DNA of 64,000 nucleotides, taken from NCBI GenBank assembly GCA_031280615.1, contig JAITGO010000017.1, forward strand, positions 62,001 through 126,000, read 5' to 3'. The stretch is from Desulfobulbus sp. Its GTDB lineage: Bacteria; Desulfobacterota; Desulfobulbia; Desulfobulbales; Desulfobulbaceae. Below the pieces are notes generated by a model that saw only the letters and a program-made list of their open reading frames with translations, was not told the DNA's origin and searched no databases. Made by a program: the position numbers and the translations under genes. Below, piece after piece: positions 18,217 to 27,548 of this stretch (positions are counted from its first letter, which is position 1; each line of letters starts with the position of its first letter).

Positions 18217-19902
18217 ATGATGCCTTCAAGATTTCCATCGTGCAAATTGCTGGTGCTCTCCTTCTGTCTGGGCGGCCTATTTCTTTCGGGCTGCGCGTTC
18301 GACAGCGGCATGGTCGATCCGGCCGATGGCCGATCCAGGCGCGATGCCGCGATCCAGCAAAAAACGGATCAACCCCAAACCGAGGCGGCGCGGCGGGACG
18401 TGATGATGCCGGTGATGAGCTCCATCAATGGCCGCATCCGCGCCTATGAGCAACGGGTGGAGGAGTGGCGGGAGGTCGAACGGAAGACCGCGGGCATGAA
18501 CCTGCCGCAGGAAAAACTGAACAGGATCGACGAGTGCCGCTCTCACCTCCAGCACATCCTGCTCGAATACAACGCCCTCCAGAAACAGTTGCAGCAGGAG
18601 ACCCGGATCGAGGCGGCCCAGCTGCTGGCCGGCAATTCCCTGTTGCAGCTCAACCAGCAGGATATCGACTACCTCGAAAGCGGTTGCGGCAAATTCCTGG
18701 CCGAGCTGAAAAACACTGCCCAGTCTTCGGCCGCCACACCGCCCGATCCCCAGATCAAGGCCGCGTTCGACAGTGGCGACTACGGGCAGGTCATCAATCT
18801 CTACGCCCAGAACGCGTCGTCGTCCGGCCAGGTGCCTGCGGCTCAGACCGTTTTTATGTACGGGCAGGCGTTGCTGAAGAGCCATCAAGAGGCCGAGGCC
18901 TTCAGGGTGCTGAGCGAGCTGCTCGACCGGATGCGGCGGGAGCAGGGCCAGGACGAGCTGCTGCTCCGGGTTTTGCAAAGCGTTGCCGATCTGGATTTCG
19001 GTCTGGAGGCCTACGACGAGGCTCGGAAAAATTATGAAGAGTTGATCCGGCTTTCCATCGAAAAAGGGGCGCAGCGGGACGAGTGGGCCGGGCTGCAGCT
19101 CGCCGCCTTGATGCCGGCGAGCACCATCCCGCCGTCCGAAATGAAGGAGTATTGCTCTCTGCTCAAGAATTACCTGGCCTATGTGCCCAAGCGGGACAGC
19201 TTTAACGTGACCGAGCGGGCCGATAAATTCTTGCAGGCTCACCCGGCGTCGATGTTGGTCCCCAATGTTAACCTGATCAAGAAGGCGACGAAACAACAGG
19301 CCGATAACTTCATCAATCAGGGCGTTGCCCGGATCGAGGTGCAAGCCGGCGAGCGGACCGCGGGCCAACCCCAGCTTCCCGCAACGGGCCAGGTGCCCGG
19401 CGATTTGTCTCGAACCGGCACCGTGCCCGTAACCGGCGGCGGGCCGATCGCGGCGGTCAGCGATAAAAACCTCCAGGATGAGTATGATCGGGGCGTGGCC
19501 TTGCTCCAGGCCAGGGAGTACGACAAGGCGATCGAACGTTTCAACCGGCTGCAGCGAACCTCCTATGAAGCCAAGGCCCGGCCCCAACTCGAGGAGGCCT
19601 CCAAGCTCGCGGCCCAGGATCTGCGCCAGAAGGCGGCGGAATTGTTCGTCCGTGCCAGCAACAACCGCGATCCCGAGGAAAAACGCAAGCTGCTGCTGGG
19701 CTCGCGCGATCTGCTGCAAAGCATCCTGGTGAAGTATCCCCAATCGGGACTGTCCGACCGGGTGCAGAAGAATCTGGCCCGAATCGAGGCCGAGCTGCGG
19801 GCGGTTGAGGCCGGCGGCGCGGCACCCCGTCCCGCTGCGGGCGGCGGTGCCTATGTGCCTCCGAAAACCGGCACCGGGACGCCCTCGACCACGCTGCGCT
19901 GA
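18217..19902 (+). CDS. Outer-membrane-type lipoprotein with TPR-like helical repeats
   Basis: A 561-residue lipoprotein. A hydrophobic signal (about residues 8-24) ends at the lipobox LSGC. The mature part is almost wholly helical, with heptad-rich stretches at about 70-130 and TPR-like helix pairs at about 190-300 (YDEARKNYEELIRLSIEKG) and 430-460 (GVALLQAREYDKAIERFNRLQ). A Pro/Gly-rich tail closes it. I do not recognise a named family; a scaffold role at the cell envelope, perhaps linked to the PBP upstream, is inference. ATG at 18217 and 18220 are both possible. The longer frame from 18124 would put 31 residues before the signal peptide and is unlikely. Confidence 0.78.
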   Translation: MMPSRFPSCKLLVLSFCLGGLFLSGCAFDSGMVDPADGRSRRDAAIQQKTDQPQTEAARRDVMMPVMSSINGRIRAYEQRVEEWREVERKTAGMNLPQEKLNRIDECRSHLQHILLEYNALQKQLQQETRIEAAQLLAGNSLLQLNQQDIDYLESGCGKFLAELKNTAQSSAATPPDPQIKAAFDSGDYGQVINLYAQNASSSGQVPAAQTVFMYGQALLKSHQEAEAFRVLSELLDRMRREQGQDELLLRVLQSVADLDFGLEAYDEARKNYEELIRLSIEKGAQRDEWAGLQLAALMPASTIPPSEMKEYCSLLKNYLAYVPKRDSFNVTERADKFLQAHPASMLVPNVNLIKKATKQQADNFINQGVARIEVQAGERTAGQPQLPATGQVPGDLSRTGTVPVTGGGPIAAVSDKNLQDEYDRGVALLQAREYDKAIERFNRLQRTSYEAKARPQLEEASKLAAQDLRQKAAELFVRASNNRDPEEKRKLLLGSRDLLQSILVKYPQSGLSDRVQKNLARIEAELRAVEAGGAAPRPAAGGGAYVPPKTGTGTPSTTLR

Positions 19903-20119
19903 GGGTATTTTTCGCCTGGCCCCGGCCAAGCCGCCGGGGAGCGCCTTTCCCGTTTCCGTTCCCGAATTTTTTCCGAAGGATAAGCCGGATTCGCTGTTTT
20001 TTTCGGCCTGCCACGGGACTGCGTTTCTCCCGGTTGACAAAGCCGCGCCGGTCGCTTACTTCTGTGGCACCGCCAGCCTCCGCCTGGTGGAGAAGCGATA
20101 CCTGTCATCGAGGGAAACC

Positions 20120-20719
20120 ATGTTTGAGATCACGGAAAAAACAGTCGATTGCGGTGGGTTGGAACTCCACTGCCTCGAATGCGGCCGGCCGGAGGGCAGG
20201 GCGATAATCCTGCTCCACGGGATGAAATTTCAGGCCGCGACCTGGCGGGAGCTGGGCACGCTGGAGGTGCTGGCCGAACTGGGCCTGCGGGTGCTGGCCG
20301 TGGACATGCCCGGTTTCGGCCGCAGTCCGGCCTGCGACCTGGCCCCGATCGAGGCCTTGGCCCGTTTTTTCGACCGGCTGGGGCTTGGGCAAGCGATCCT
20401 CGTCGGCCCTTCGATGGGAGGGCGCATTGCCCTTGAATTCGCCATCGCCCATCCCGGACAGGTGGCCGGATTGGTCCTGGTCGGGGCTGTCGGTGTCGAG
20501 GAAAACCGAGCGCACCTGGCCAACATCGCCGCTCCCTGCCTCATAATCTGGGGCGGGGCGGACCAGGTCTCGCCGCCGGCCAATAGCGAGATCCTCCTGG
20601 CGAGCCTGCCGGACGCGCGCCGGGAAATGTATCCCGAAGCCTCGCACCCCTGCTACCTGGATCAACCCGAACGATGGCACGCCAACCTCCGCACCTTTCT
20701 TTCCGCCCTGCACACGTAA
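20120..20719 (+). CDS. Alpha/beta hydrolase
   Basis: A 199-residue alpha/beta-hydrolase fold protein. The catalytic triad can be placed: Ser98 in the elbow GPSMGGR, Asp148 in GGADQ and His176 in ASHPCYL. The oxyanion region is LLHGMKFQAATWRELG. It is at the short end for the fold, with little or no cap domain, like the CIB/ABHD14-type hydrolases. Its substrate is unknown. The start was set at 20120 by GAGG just upstream; the longer frame from 19805 runs through the end of the preceding gene. topB follows after 16 bases. Confidence 0.88.
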   Translation: MFEITEKTVDCGGLELHCLECGRPEGRAIILLHGMKFQAATWRELGTLEVLAELGLRVLAVDMPGFGRSPACDLAPIEALARFFDRLGLGQAILVGPSMGGRIALEFAIAHPGQVAGLVLVGAVGVEENRAHLANIAAPCLIIWGGADQVSPPANSEILLASLPDARREMYPEASHPCYLDQPERWHANLRTFLSALHT

Positions 20720-20735
20720 GGACACCGCCCGCTTT

Positions 20736-23225
20736 ATGGGAAAAACACTGATCATCGCCGAAAAGCCGAGCGTTGCGACCGACATCGTCAAGGCGCTTCC
20801 GGGGAAATTCACCAAGGCCAAGACCCATTTCGAAAGCGACGACTACGTCATCTCCTTTGCTATCGGGCATTTGGTGTCCATTGCCTATCCCGAGGAGATC
20901 GATCCGCAATTGCACAAGTGGACGCTCGACAGCCTGCCCATTTTGCCGGAATCCTTTCCCTTGACGGTGCTGCCCGAGACCAAGGCCCAGTTCAACGCCC
21001 TGACCAAGCTCATCCGCCGCAAGGATGTTGAGGTGATCGTCAACGGCTGCGATGCCGGCCGCGAAGGCGAGCTGATCTTCAAATACATCCTCAAGCAGGC
21101 GGCGAACAGTTCGGTGGAACGCAAGCAGATCAAGCGCCTGTGGCTGCAGTCCATGACCTTGGACGCCATTCGCGACGGCTTGGGCCGTCTTCGGGAGGAC
21201 AGCGAGATGCGGCCGCTGGAGGACACGGCCCTGTGCCGTTCCGAGGCCGACTGGCTGATCGGCATCAACGCCACCCGGGCGTTGACCTGCTACAATTCCC
21301 GGTTCGGCGGCTTCCGCAAGACCCCCTGCGGCCGGGTGCAAACCCCGACTCTGTCGCTGCTGGTCAAGCGGGAAATCCAGCGGCGCGAGTTCGTGGCCCA
21401 GACCTATTGGGAGCTGCACGCCCGTTTCGATTGCGGCGCGGCCGCCTACGAAGGAGTCTGGATCGATCCCGATTTTGCCAAGGACGACGAGCAGAACCAG
21501 GGGCGGCGCAACCGCATCTGGGACGAGGAAAAAGCCAAGGCCATTGTTCTACGCTGCGCCGGCAAGCCGGCCGCAGTGGAGGAGACGAGCAAGAAATCGA
21601 CCAAGGGGGCGCCGCCGCTCTACGACCTCACCCTGCTGCAGCGCGAGGCCAACAGCCGCTTCGGCTTTTCCGCCAAGAACACCCTGGCCCTGGCCCAGTC
21701 GCTGTACGAGCGGCACAAGCTGATCACCTATCCCCGGACCGACAGCCGCTGTCTCCCCGAAGACTACCTGGCCACCGCCGGGCAGGTGATGGTCCGGCAG
21801 CAGGAGTGGCAGTTCGGCCGGTTCGCCGCCGAGGCCCTGGCGAAGAAGTACCTGAAGCCGGACAAGCGGATCTTCAATAACAAAAAGATCTCGGACCACT
21901 TCGCCATCATTCCCACCACCGGTCTGCCCAAGACCCTGTCCGAACCCGAACAGAAGATCTACCAGATGATCGTGCAGCGGTTCCTGGCCGTTTTTTTTCC
22001 GCCTGCGGTCTACCACAACACCAGGCGGGTGTCGCTGGTGGAGGGCGAGACCTTCCTCACCGAGGGCAAGATCTTGGTGGAGCCGGGCTGGCGGGCCATT
22101 TACGGGGCGAGCAGCGAGGAGGACGGCGACAAGGAATTGCAGGCCCTGCCGGCCGGTACCGAGGTCCGCTGCGGGGAAATCGATCGGCAGGAGCACCAGA
22201 CCAAGCCGCCTCCCCGGTTCACCGAGGCCACCCTGCTTTCGGCCATGGAAAACTCGGGCAAGCTGATCGACGACGAGGAGCTGGCCGAGGCCATGAAGGA
22301 GCGGGGCTTGGGAACCCCGGCCACCAGGGCGGCGATCATCGAGAAGCTGATCAACGAGAAATACATCGTCCGCGAGCAGCGGGAGCTTGAGCCCACCGGC
22401 AAGGCCTTCGAGTTGCTGAGCCTGCTGGAGGCCAGGCAGATCGATGTCCTGGCGTCGCCCGAACTGACCGGCGAGTGGGAGTACAAGCTCAACCAGATTC
22501 TGCGCGGCACCATGACCCGGGACCAGTTCATGCACGAAATTCGGGCCATGACCGGGACCATTGTCAACAAGGTTAAGCAGGAGGGTGGCGGCGAGCGGAA
22601 ACAGGCCCCGTTTTCCCCGGTCGACGGGATTAATTTTTACGAAACGGCTTCGGCTTACGAGTCGGAAGACAAGAAGTTGGTCATCCGCAAGGTGCTGGGC
22701 GGCCGGGTGATGACCGGGGAGGAGATCCTCGCCCTGATCAAGGGCGAAACCGTGGGGCCGTTCAGCGATTTCCGCTCGAAAAAAGGCAAGCCCTTTACCG
22801 CATCGGTGCATATTGTTCATTCAAAGGTGGAGTTTATCTTCGCCGACTCCGGCGAATTCGATCTCGACGAAATCCGCAGCCAGGAACCGTTGGGGCAATC
22901 GCCCATCGACAAGACCAAGGTGTTCGAGACCCCGGTCGGGTTCCTTTCGGAATCGGCCTTGGCAGGCGACCAGAAAAACGGGTTGCGGATCTCGAAGATC
23001 ATTCTGGGCCGCCGGCTGGATCGTGAGCATATCGGCCAGTTGCTGGCCACCGGCCGCACCGGTTTGATCAACGGTTTCATCTCCAAGAAGAAAAAACCGT
23101 TTGACGCCTTCTTGCTCCTCGATGCCAAGGGCAAGTTGAGTTTTGAATTTCCTCCCCGGGAAAAGAAGGGGCGGGCTAAGGATGCCGACAAGGACTCCCC
23201 GCCCTCGGATGCCCGGGAGGATTGA
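20736..23225 (+). CDS. topB: DNA topoisomerase III-type (type IA)
   Basis: An 829-residue type IA topoisomerase. The N-terminal Toprim domain has IIAEKPSVA and the metal-binding GCDAGREGELI. The central domain has the catalytic Tyr332 in ITYPRTDSR. The C-terminus has no Cys4 zinc fingers but carries two topoisomerase C-terminal repeats (TVGPFSDFRSKKGKPF and RTGLINGFISKKKKPFDAF, about residues 675-715 and 760-800). It relaxes negative supercoils and decatenates by single-strand passage. It follows the hydrolase closely, with AAGGA upstream of the ATG. Confidence 0.92.
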   Translation: MGKTLIIAEKPSVATDIVKALPGKFTKAKTHFESDDYVISFAIGHLVSIAYPEEIDPQLHKWTLDSLPILPESFPLTVLPETKAQFNALTKLIRRKDVEVIVNGCDAGREGELIFKYILKQAANSSVERKQIKRLWLQSMTLDAIRDGLGRLREDSEMRPLEDTALCRSEADWLIGINATRALTCYNSRFGGFRKTPCGRVQTPTLSLLVKREIQRREFVAQTYWELHARFDCGAAAYEGVWIDPDFAKDDEQNQGRRNRIWDEEKAKAIVLRCAGKPAAVEETSKKSTKGAPPLYDLTLLQREANSRFGFSAKNTLALAQSLYERHKLITYPRTDSRCLPEDYLATAGQVMVRQQEWQFGRFAAEALAKKYLKPDKRIFNNKKISDHFAIIPTTGLPKTLSEPEQKIYQMIVQRFLAVFFPPAVYHNTRRVSLVEGETFLTEGKILVEPGWRAIYGASSEEDGDKELQALPAGTEVRCGEIDRQEHQTKPPPRFTEATLLSAMENSGKLIDDEELAEAMKERGLGTPATRAAIIEKLINEKYIVREQRELEPTGKAFELLSLLEARQIDVLASPELTGEWEYKLNQILRGTMTRDQFMHEIRAMTGTIVNKVKQEGGGERKQAPFSPVDGINFYETASAYESEDKKLVIRKVLGGRVMTGEEILALIKGETVGPFSDFRSKKGKPFTASVHIVHSKVEFIFADSGEFDLDEIRSQEPLGQSPIDKTKVFETPVGFLSESALAGDQKNGLRISKIILGRRLDREHIGQLLATGRTGLINGFISKKKKPFDAFLLLDAKGKLSFEFPPREKKGRAKDADKDSPPSDARED

Positions 23226-23286
23226 TCGTTGACAAGGTGCTGCGCGTCCGGGCCTTAAGTCTCGGAAAGCAGCCAGCAAGGAAATC

Positions 23287-23685
23287 ATGCGACATTTAAA
23301 GAAAGAATACGCGGCAAGAGAAGGAAAGGAACTGGCGGCGATCTGCGCCCGCATCGCCTCGGACACCAAGGCCGAGGATCTGGTGGTGCTGGATGTGAAC
23401 GGCCTGGCCTCCTTTACCGATTATTTCGTCATCATGAGCGGCCGGTCCACCCGGCATGTCCAGGGCTTGGCCGAGGCCATCGCCGGCGAGCTCCATGCCA
23501 AGCGGGTCAGCAGCAGGCACAGCGAGGGCCTGCGCGAGGGGCTGTGGGTTCTGCTCGACTTCGGCACGGTGGTGGCACACATTTTCTATCATGAAAACAG
23601 GAAATTTTATGATCTTGAGGGGTTGTGGCACGATGCCCCCAAGCTCGACGTGGACGCCCTGCTGGCCGACGAATCGTGCGCATAA
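23287..23685 (+). CDS. rsfS: Ribosomal silencing factor RsfS
   Basis: A 132-residue RsfS/Iojap protein that binds ribosomal protein uL14 and blocks joining of the 30S and 50S subunits when nutrients are scarce. The family core is clear: DLVVLDVNGLASFTDYFVIMSGRSTRHVQGLAEAI, then LWVLLDFGTVVAHIFYHENRKFYDLEGLW. AAGGA precedes the ATG. gpmI begins 18 bases after the stop, suggesting one transcript. Confidence 0.95.
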   Translation: MRHLKKEYAAREGKELAAICARIASDTKAEDLVVLDVNGLASFTDYFVIMSGRSTRHVQGLAEAIAGELHAKRVSSRHSEGLREGLWVLLDFGTVVAHIFYHENRKFYDLEGLWHDAPKLDVDALLADESCA

Positions 23686-23703
23686 CCTTTCCGGAGGTGC
23701 ATC

Positions 23704-25260
23704 ATGTCTGCTCCTGTTCCGATTATTCTGACCATTCTTGACGGCTGGGGCGTCGGTAAACCCGTCGACACCAACGCGGTGTTCGTTGCCGACACCCCGA
23801 ACGTGGACCGGCTGAGTCGGGAATTCCCCACCACCACCCTCATTGCCCACAACGGCATGGTCGGGCTGCCGGAAGGCCAGATGGGCAACTCCGAGGTCGG
23901 GCACCTCAACATCGGCGCCGGCCGGATCGTCTACCAGGACTACACCCGCATCAACCGGGCCATCGATTTGGGCGAGTTCGCCGCCAATCCGGTGTTCAAC
24001 GACACCATGGACCGGGTGCGGCAGGCGGGTTCGCGGCTGCATCTGTGCGGATTGGTGTCCGACGGCGGCGTCCACAGTCATCTCCGCCACCTGGTCGCCC
24101 TGATCGAGCTGGCGGCGGGCAAGGGGATCGAGGTGGTGGTGCACGCCTTCATGGACGGCCGGGACACGCCGCCCACCGGCGGCTTGGAATTCATGGGGGA
24201 ATTGGTTGCGGCCATGGACCGTATCGGTTGCGGCCGCGTGGGGTCGATATCCGGACGCTACTGGGCCATGGACCGGGACAAACGCTGGGACCGGGTGAAA
24301 AAGGCCTGGGATGCCATGGTCTGCGGCCAGGGGCCGACGGCGGCCGATCCGTTGGCCTGCATCCGGGAGGCGTACGGCCGGGACGAAACCGACGAGTTCA
24401 TCACCCCCACGGTGCTGGTCGACGGCAACGGGGCCGTGGGGCGGATCGCGGCCAACGACGCGGTAATCTTTTTCAATTTCCGCGCCGACCGGGTACGCGA
24501 GCTGTGCCATGCCTTCGGCGATGCGGACTTCAACGGCTTTGACCTCGAATGCCGGCCGAATTTGCTCGTGCTCGCCACCATGACCGAATACGAGGCCGAT
24601 TTCACCTTTCCCGTCGCCTTTCCTCCGGTCAGCCTGACCCGGATTCTGGGCGAGGAGGTCAGCCGCCACGGGCGGCGCCAGCTGCGGATCGCCGAAACCG
24701 AAAAGTATGCCCATGTCACCTATTTTTTCAACGGCGGCAACGAGGTGCCCTACGAGGGCGAAGACCGCATTCTGATCAATTCGCCTCGCGACGTCGCCAC
24801 TTACGACCTCAAGCCGCAGATGAGCGCGGAGGAGGTGACCGACACCCTGCTGCGGGTCCTGGCCGAGAAGGAAGCGGCGGGGACACCCTATGACCTGGTG
24901 ATCCTGAACTTCGCCAACGGCGACATGGTCGGCCACAGCGGAGTGATGGCGGCGGCGGTGGCGGCCTGCGAGACCGTCGACCGCTGTGTCGGCCGAATCG
25001 AGCGCTTTGTCCGGGAGCGGAGCGGGGTGATGCTGATCACCGCCGACCACGGCAACGCCGAGCAGATGGTCGATCCGGAAACCGGCGGCCCGTATACGGC
25101 CCACACCCTCAATCCGGTGCCGTGCATTCTGGTCGCGGACCGGTTTAAAGACAGGAAACTGCGGCAAGGCGGGGCACTGAAAGATCTCGCGCCCACGCTC
25201 CTGGCCTTGATGGAACTGCCTCGCCCGGCCGAAATGGAAGGGGAGAGCTTACTGGTCTGA
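23704..25260 (+). CDS. gpmI: 2,3-bisphosphoglycerate-independent phosphoglycerate mutase
   Basis: A 518-residue cofactor-independent mutase of the alkaline phosphatase superfamily, interconverting 3- and 2-phosphoglycerate in glycolysis/gluconeogenesis. Visible are the metal-binding LTILDGWG, the phosphorylated Ser63 in GQMGNSEVGHLNIGAGR, HAFMDGRDTPP and the C-terminal metal site TADHGNAEQM. Length is standard. A strong GGAGG precedes the ATG. It lies between rsfS and thrC on the plus strand. Confidence 0.97.
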   Translation: MSAPVPIILTILDGWGVGKPVDTNAVFVADTPNVDRLSREFPTTTLIAHNGMVGLPEGQMGNSEVGHLNIGAGRIVYQDYTRINRAIDLGEFAANPVFNDTMDRVRQAGSRLHLCGLVSDGGVHSHLRHLVALIELAAGKGIEVVVHAFMDGRDTPPTGGLEFMGELVAAMDRIGCGRVGSISGRYWAMDRDKRWDRVKKAWDAMVCGQGPTAADPLACIREAYGRDETDEFITPTVLVDGNGAVGRIAANDAVIFFNFRADRVRELCHAFGDADFNGFDLECRPNLLVLATMTEYEADFTFPVAFPPVSLTRILGEEVSRHGRRQLRIAETEKYAHVTYFFNGGNEVPYEGEDRILINSPRDVATYDLKPQMSAEEVTDTLLRVLAEKEAAGTPYDLVILNFANGDMVGHSGVMAAAVAACETVDRCVGRIERFVRERSGVMLITADHGNAEQMVDPETGGPYTAHTLNPVPCILVADRFKDRKLRQGGALKDLAPTLLALMELPRPAEMEGESLLV

Positions 25261-25283
25261 CCGCCTCAATCAAAGGAAATACC

Positions 25284-26675
25284 ATGCGCTATATCAGCAC
25301 CCGGGGTGGGATCGCGCCCCTGCGTTTTCAGGATGCGGTGATGATGGGGCTGGCCCGTGACGGCGGCCTGCTCCTGCCCGAGACCTTGCCGACGGTGGAC
25401 GCCGGCATGCTCGACCGCTGGCAGCACCTGCCATATCAGTATCTGGCCAAGGAAATCCTCTCGCTCTTCATCGACGACATCCCGGAGCACGATCTCGAAG
25501 ACCTGGTCGAGCGGGCTTATGCCAGCTTTGCCCATCCCCAGGTGACGCCGATGACCAAACAGGGCGAGGTGTACATCCTGGAACTCTTCCATGGCCCGAC
25601 GTTCGCCTTCAAGGATGTGGCCCTGCAGCTGCTCGGCAACCTGTTTGAGTACGTACTGGCCCGCACCGGCGGTTTCATGAACATCCTCGGCGCCACCTCG
25701 GGCGACACCGGCAGCGCCGCCATCGCCGGGGTGCGCGGCAAGAGCAACATCAACATCTTCATCCTTCATCCGCACGGCCGCACCAGCCCGATCCAGGCCC
25801 TGCAGATGACCACGGTGCTCGATCCCAACGTGTTCAACATCGCGGTCCGCGGCACTTTCGACGATGCCCAGGCCCTGGTCAAGGCCATCTTCAACGACCT
25901 CGCCTTCCGGGACCGCTACCGGCTGGGGGCGGTCAACTCGATCAACTGGGCCCGGGTCCTGGCCCAGGTGGTCTACTATGTGTACGCCTACCTCAAGCTG
26001 CGCAGGCTGGGACATGACAGCATCGATTTTTCCGTGCCCACCGGCAACTTCGGCGACATCTTCGCCGGCTATGTCGCCAAGGCCCTGCTGCCGCGAGGCT
26101 GCATCCACCGCCTGATCCTGGCCACCAACGCCAACGACATTCTCTCCCGGTTCGTGACCGAGGGCGACTACTCCCTCGGCCAGGTGCAGGCGACCAGCAG
26201 CCCGTCGATGGATATCCAGATCGCTTCGAATTTCGAACGCTATCTCTACTATCTGCGAGGCGAGGACGGCGGCGCGGTCCAGCGCGATCTGGAAGGATTT
26301 GCCGCCACCGGCCGGCTCGATCTCACCGCCTGCCGGCAACGGGTGGCCGAGGATTTCCGCTCCCGTTCGGTCTCCGAGGAGGAAACCTTGGCGACCATTG
26401 GCGACTTCCACCGGCAATACGGCTACCTGCTCGATCCGCACACCGCGGTCGGCGTCAAGGCGGCCCTTGAATTGCGCGATCCGGCTCGGCCGGTGGTCTG
26501 CCTGGCCACCGCCCATCCGGCCAAATTCGGGGCGGCCGTCACCCGGGCCATCGGCAGCGAGCCGCCACTGCCGCCCGCCCTGGCCGAACTCGCAAGCCGC
26601 GAGAGCCGTTGCGCCGTGCTGGATGCCGAACTCGGCGCGATCAGGGATTTTGTCGCGGCCAATGCCCTGCAATAA
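25284..26675 (+). CDS. thrC: Threonine synthase
   Basis: A 463-residue PLP enzyme that converts O-phosphohomoserine to threonine. The PLP lysine is Lys110 in GPTFAFKDVALQ; the phosphate-binding loop is GATSGDTGSAA, with VPTGNFGD later. The length and the long N-terminal part fit the class found in Proteobacteria and yeast. AAAGGAAA precedes the ATG. It starts 23 bases after gpmI; the purine phosphorylase gene follows after 33 bases. Confidence 0.96.
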   Translation: MRYISTRGGIAPLRFQDAVMMGLARDGGLLLPETLPTVDAGMLDRWQHLPYQYLAKEILSLFIDDIPEHDLEDLVERAYASFAHPQVTPMTKQGEVYILELFHGPTFAFKDVALQLLGNLFEYVLARTGGFMNILGATSGDTGSAAIAGVRGKSNINIFILHPHGRTSPIQALQMTTVLDPNVFNIAVRGTFDDAQALVKAIFNDLAFRDRYRLGAVNSINWARVLAQVVYYVYAYLKLRRLGHDSIDFSVPTGNFGDIFAGYVAKALLPRGCIHRLILATNANDILSRFVTEGDYSLGQVQATSSPSMDIQIASNFERYLYYLRGEDGGAVQRDLEGFAATGRLDLTACRQRVAEDFRSRSVSEEETLATIGDFHRQYGYLLDPHTAVGVKAALELRDPARPVVCLATAHPAKFGAAVTRAIGSEPPLPPALAELASRESRCAVLDAELGAIRDFVAANALQ

Positions 26676-26708
26676 TCGATAATCCATTGGCACAGGAGCG
26701 CGACCGCC

Positions 26709-27548
26709 TTGATTGACATGAACCGATACCGGGAGCAGGTCGAGGAAGCGGCCGCGTTTATCCGAGAACGGGTGGCCGAGCCGCCCGAGGTGGTGATCCA
26801 GCTGGGGACCGGGCTTGGCGAGTTGGCCAAGGCCATGGATGTCGATTGTTCCTGGCCATACGCCCAACTGCCCAATTTTCCCCGTTCCACCGTGGCCAGC
26901 CACGACGGCAACCTGGTGATCGGCAACCTGGCCGGCCGGCGGGTCGCTATTTTGCAAGGGCGCTTCCACTGCTACGAGGGCTACGCGGCGCGCGAGGTGG
27001 CCTTTCCCATCCGGACCCTGGCCCTGGTCGGGACGCGGGTCGCCATCATCACCAATGCCAGCGGCGGCCTCAATCCCGCTTTCCGGCCCGGCCACATCAT
27101 GGTGCTGGCCGACCATCTCAATCTGCTGGGCGACAATCCCCTGCGCGGCCCCAATATCGACGAATGGGGGCCGCGTTTTCCCGACCTGTCGACCCCGTAC
27201 GATCCCCAGCTCCGCCAGCTCGCGCTCGGTCTTGCGGGCCGCTTGGGGCTTGACGAGGTGGTCAGCGGCACCTATGTCTGCATCCCCGGCCCCAGCCTGG
27301 AAACACCGGCCGAAACCCGTTTTTTGCGGACGATCGGCGCCGATGCCGTGGGCATGTCGTCGGTACCCGAAATCCTGGTGGCCCTGCATGCGGGCATGCG
27401 GGTGCTGGGCCTGTCGGTGGTGGCCAATGTCAACGATCCCGACCACTTCCAGCCGATTCTGCTCGAGGATATCATTGCCGCGGCCCGCAGGGCCGAACCG
27501 CGCCTGCAGCAGCTGATCATTCAAACCTTGGCGGAGCTGACTCCATGA
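26709..27548 (+). CDS. Purine-nucleoside phosphorylase
   Basis: A 279-residue trimeric-type (PNP/MTAP family) phosphorylase. Features are IQLGTGLGELA (phosphate loop), GRFHCYEGY, ITNASGGLNP, the PNP-type NPLRGPN...GPRFPDLS and VGMSSVPEILVALH. The last motifs favour PNP (inosine/guanosine) over 5'-methylthioadenosine phosphorylase. A TTG start at 26709 was chosen because AGGAG at 26694-26698 is correctly spaced for it; an ATG at 26718 would be too far. The stop overlaps the mtaD start by ATGA, pointing to a joint role in nucleoside salvage. Confidence 0.9.
   Translation: MIDMNRYREQVEEAAAFIRERVAEPPEVVIQLGTGLGELAKAMDVDCSWPYAQLPNFPRSTVASHDGNLVIGNLAGRRVAILQGRFHCYEGYAAREVAFPIRTLALVGTRVAIITNASGGLNPAFRPGHIMVLADHLNLLGDNPLRGPNIDEWGPRFPDLSTPYDPQLRQLALGLAGRLGLDEVVSGTYVCIPGPSLETPAETRFLRTIGADAVGMSSVPEILVALHAGMRVLGLSVVANVNDPDHFQPILLEDIIAAARRAEPRLQQLIIQTLAELTP

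Noticed and set aside
19920..19939. A CCCCGGC/GCCGGGG stem after the lipoprotein gene as terminator
   Set aside because: Seven pairs but no U tract downstream; could be chance in GC-rich DNA.
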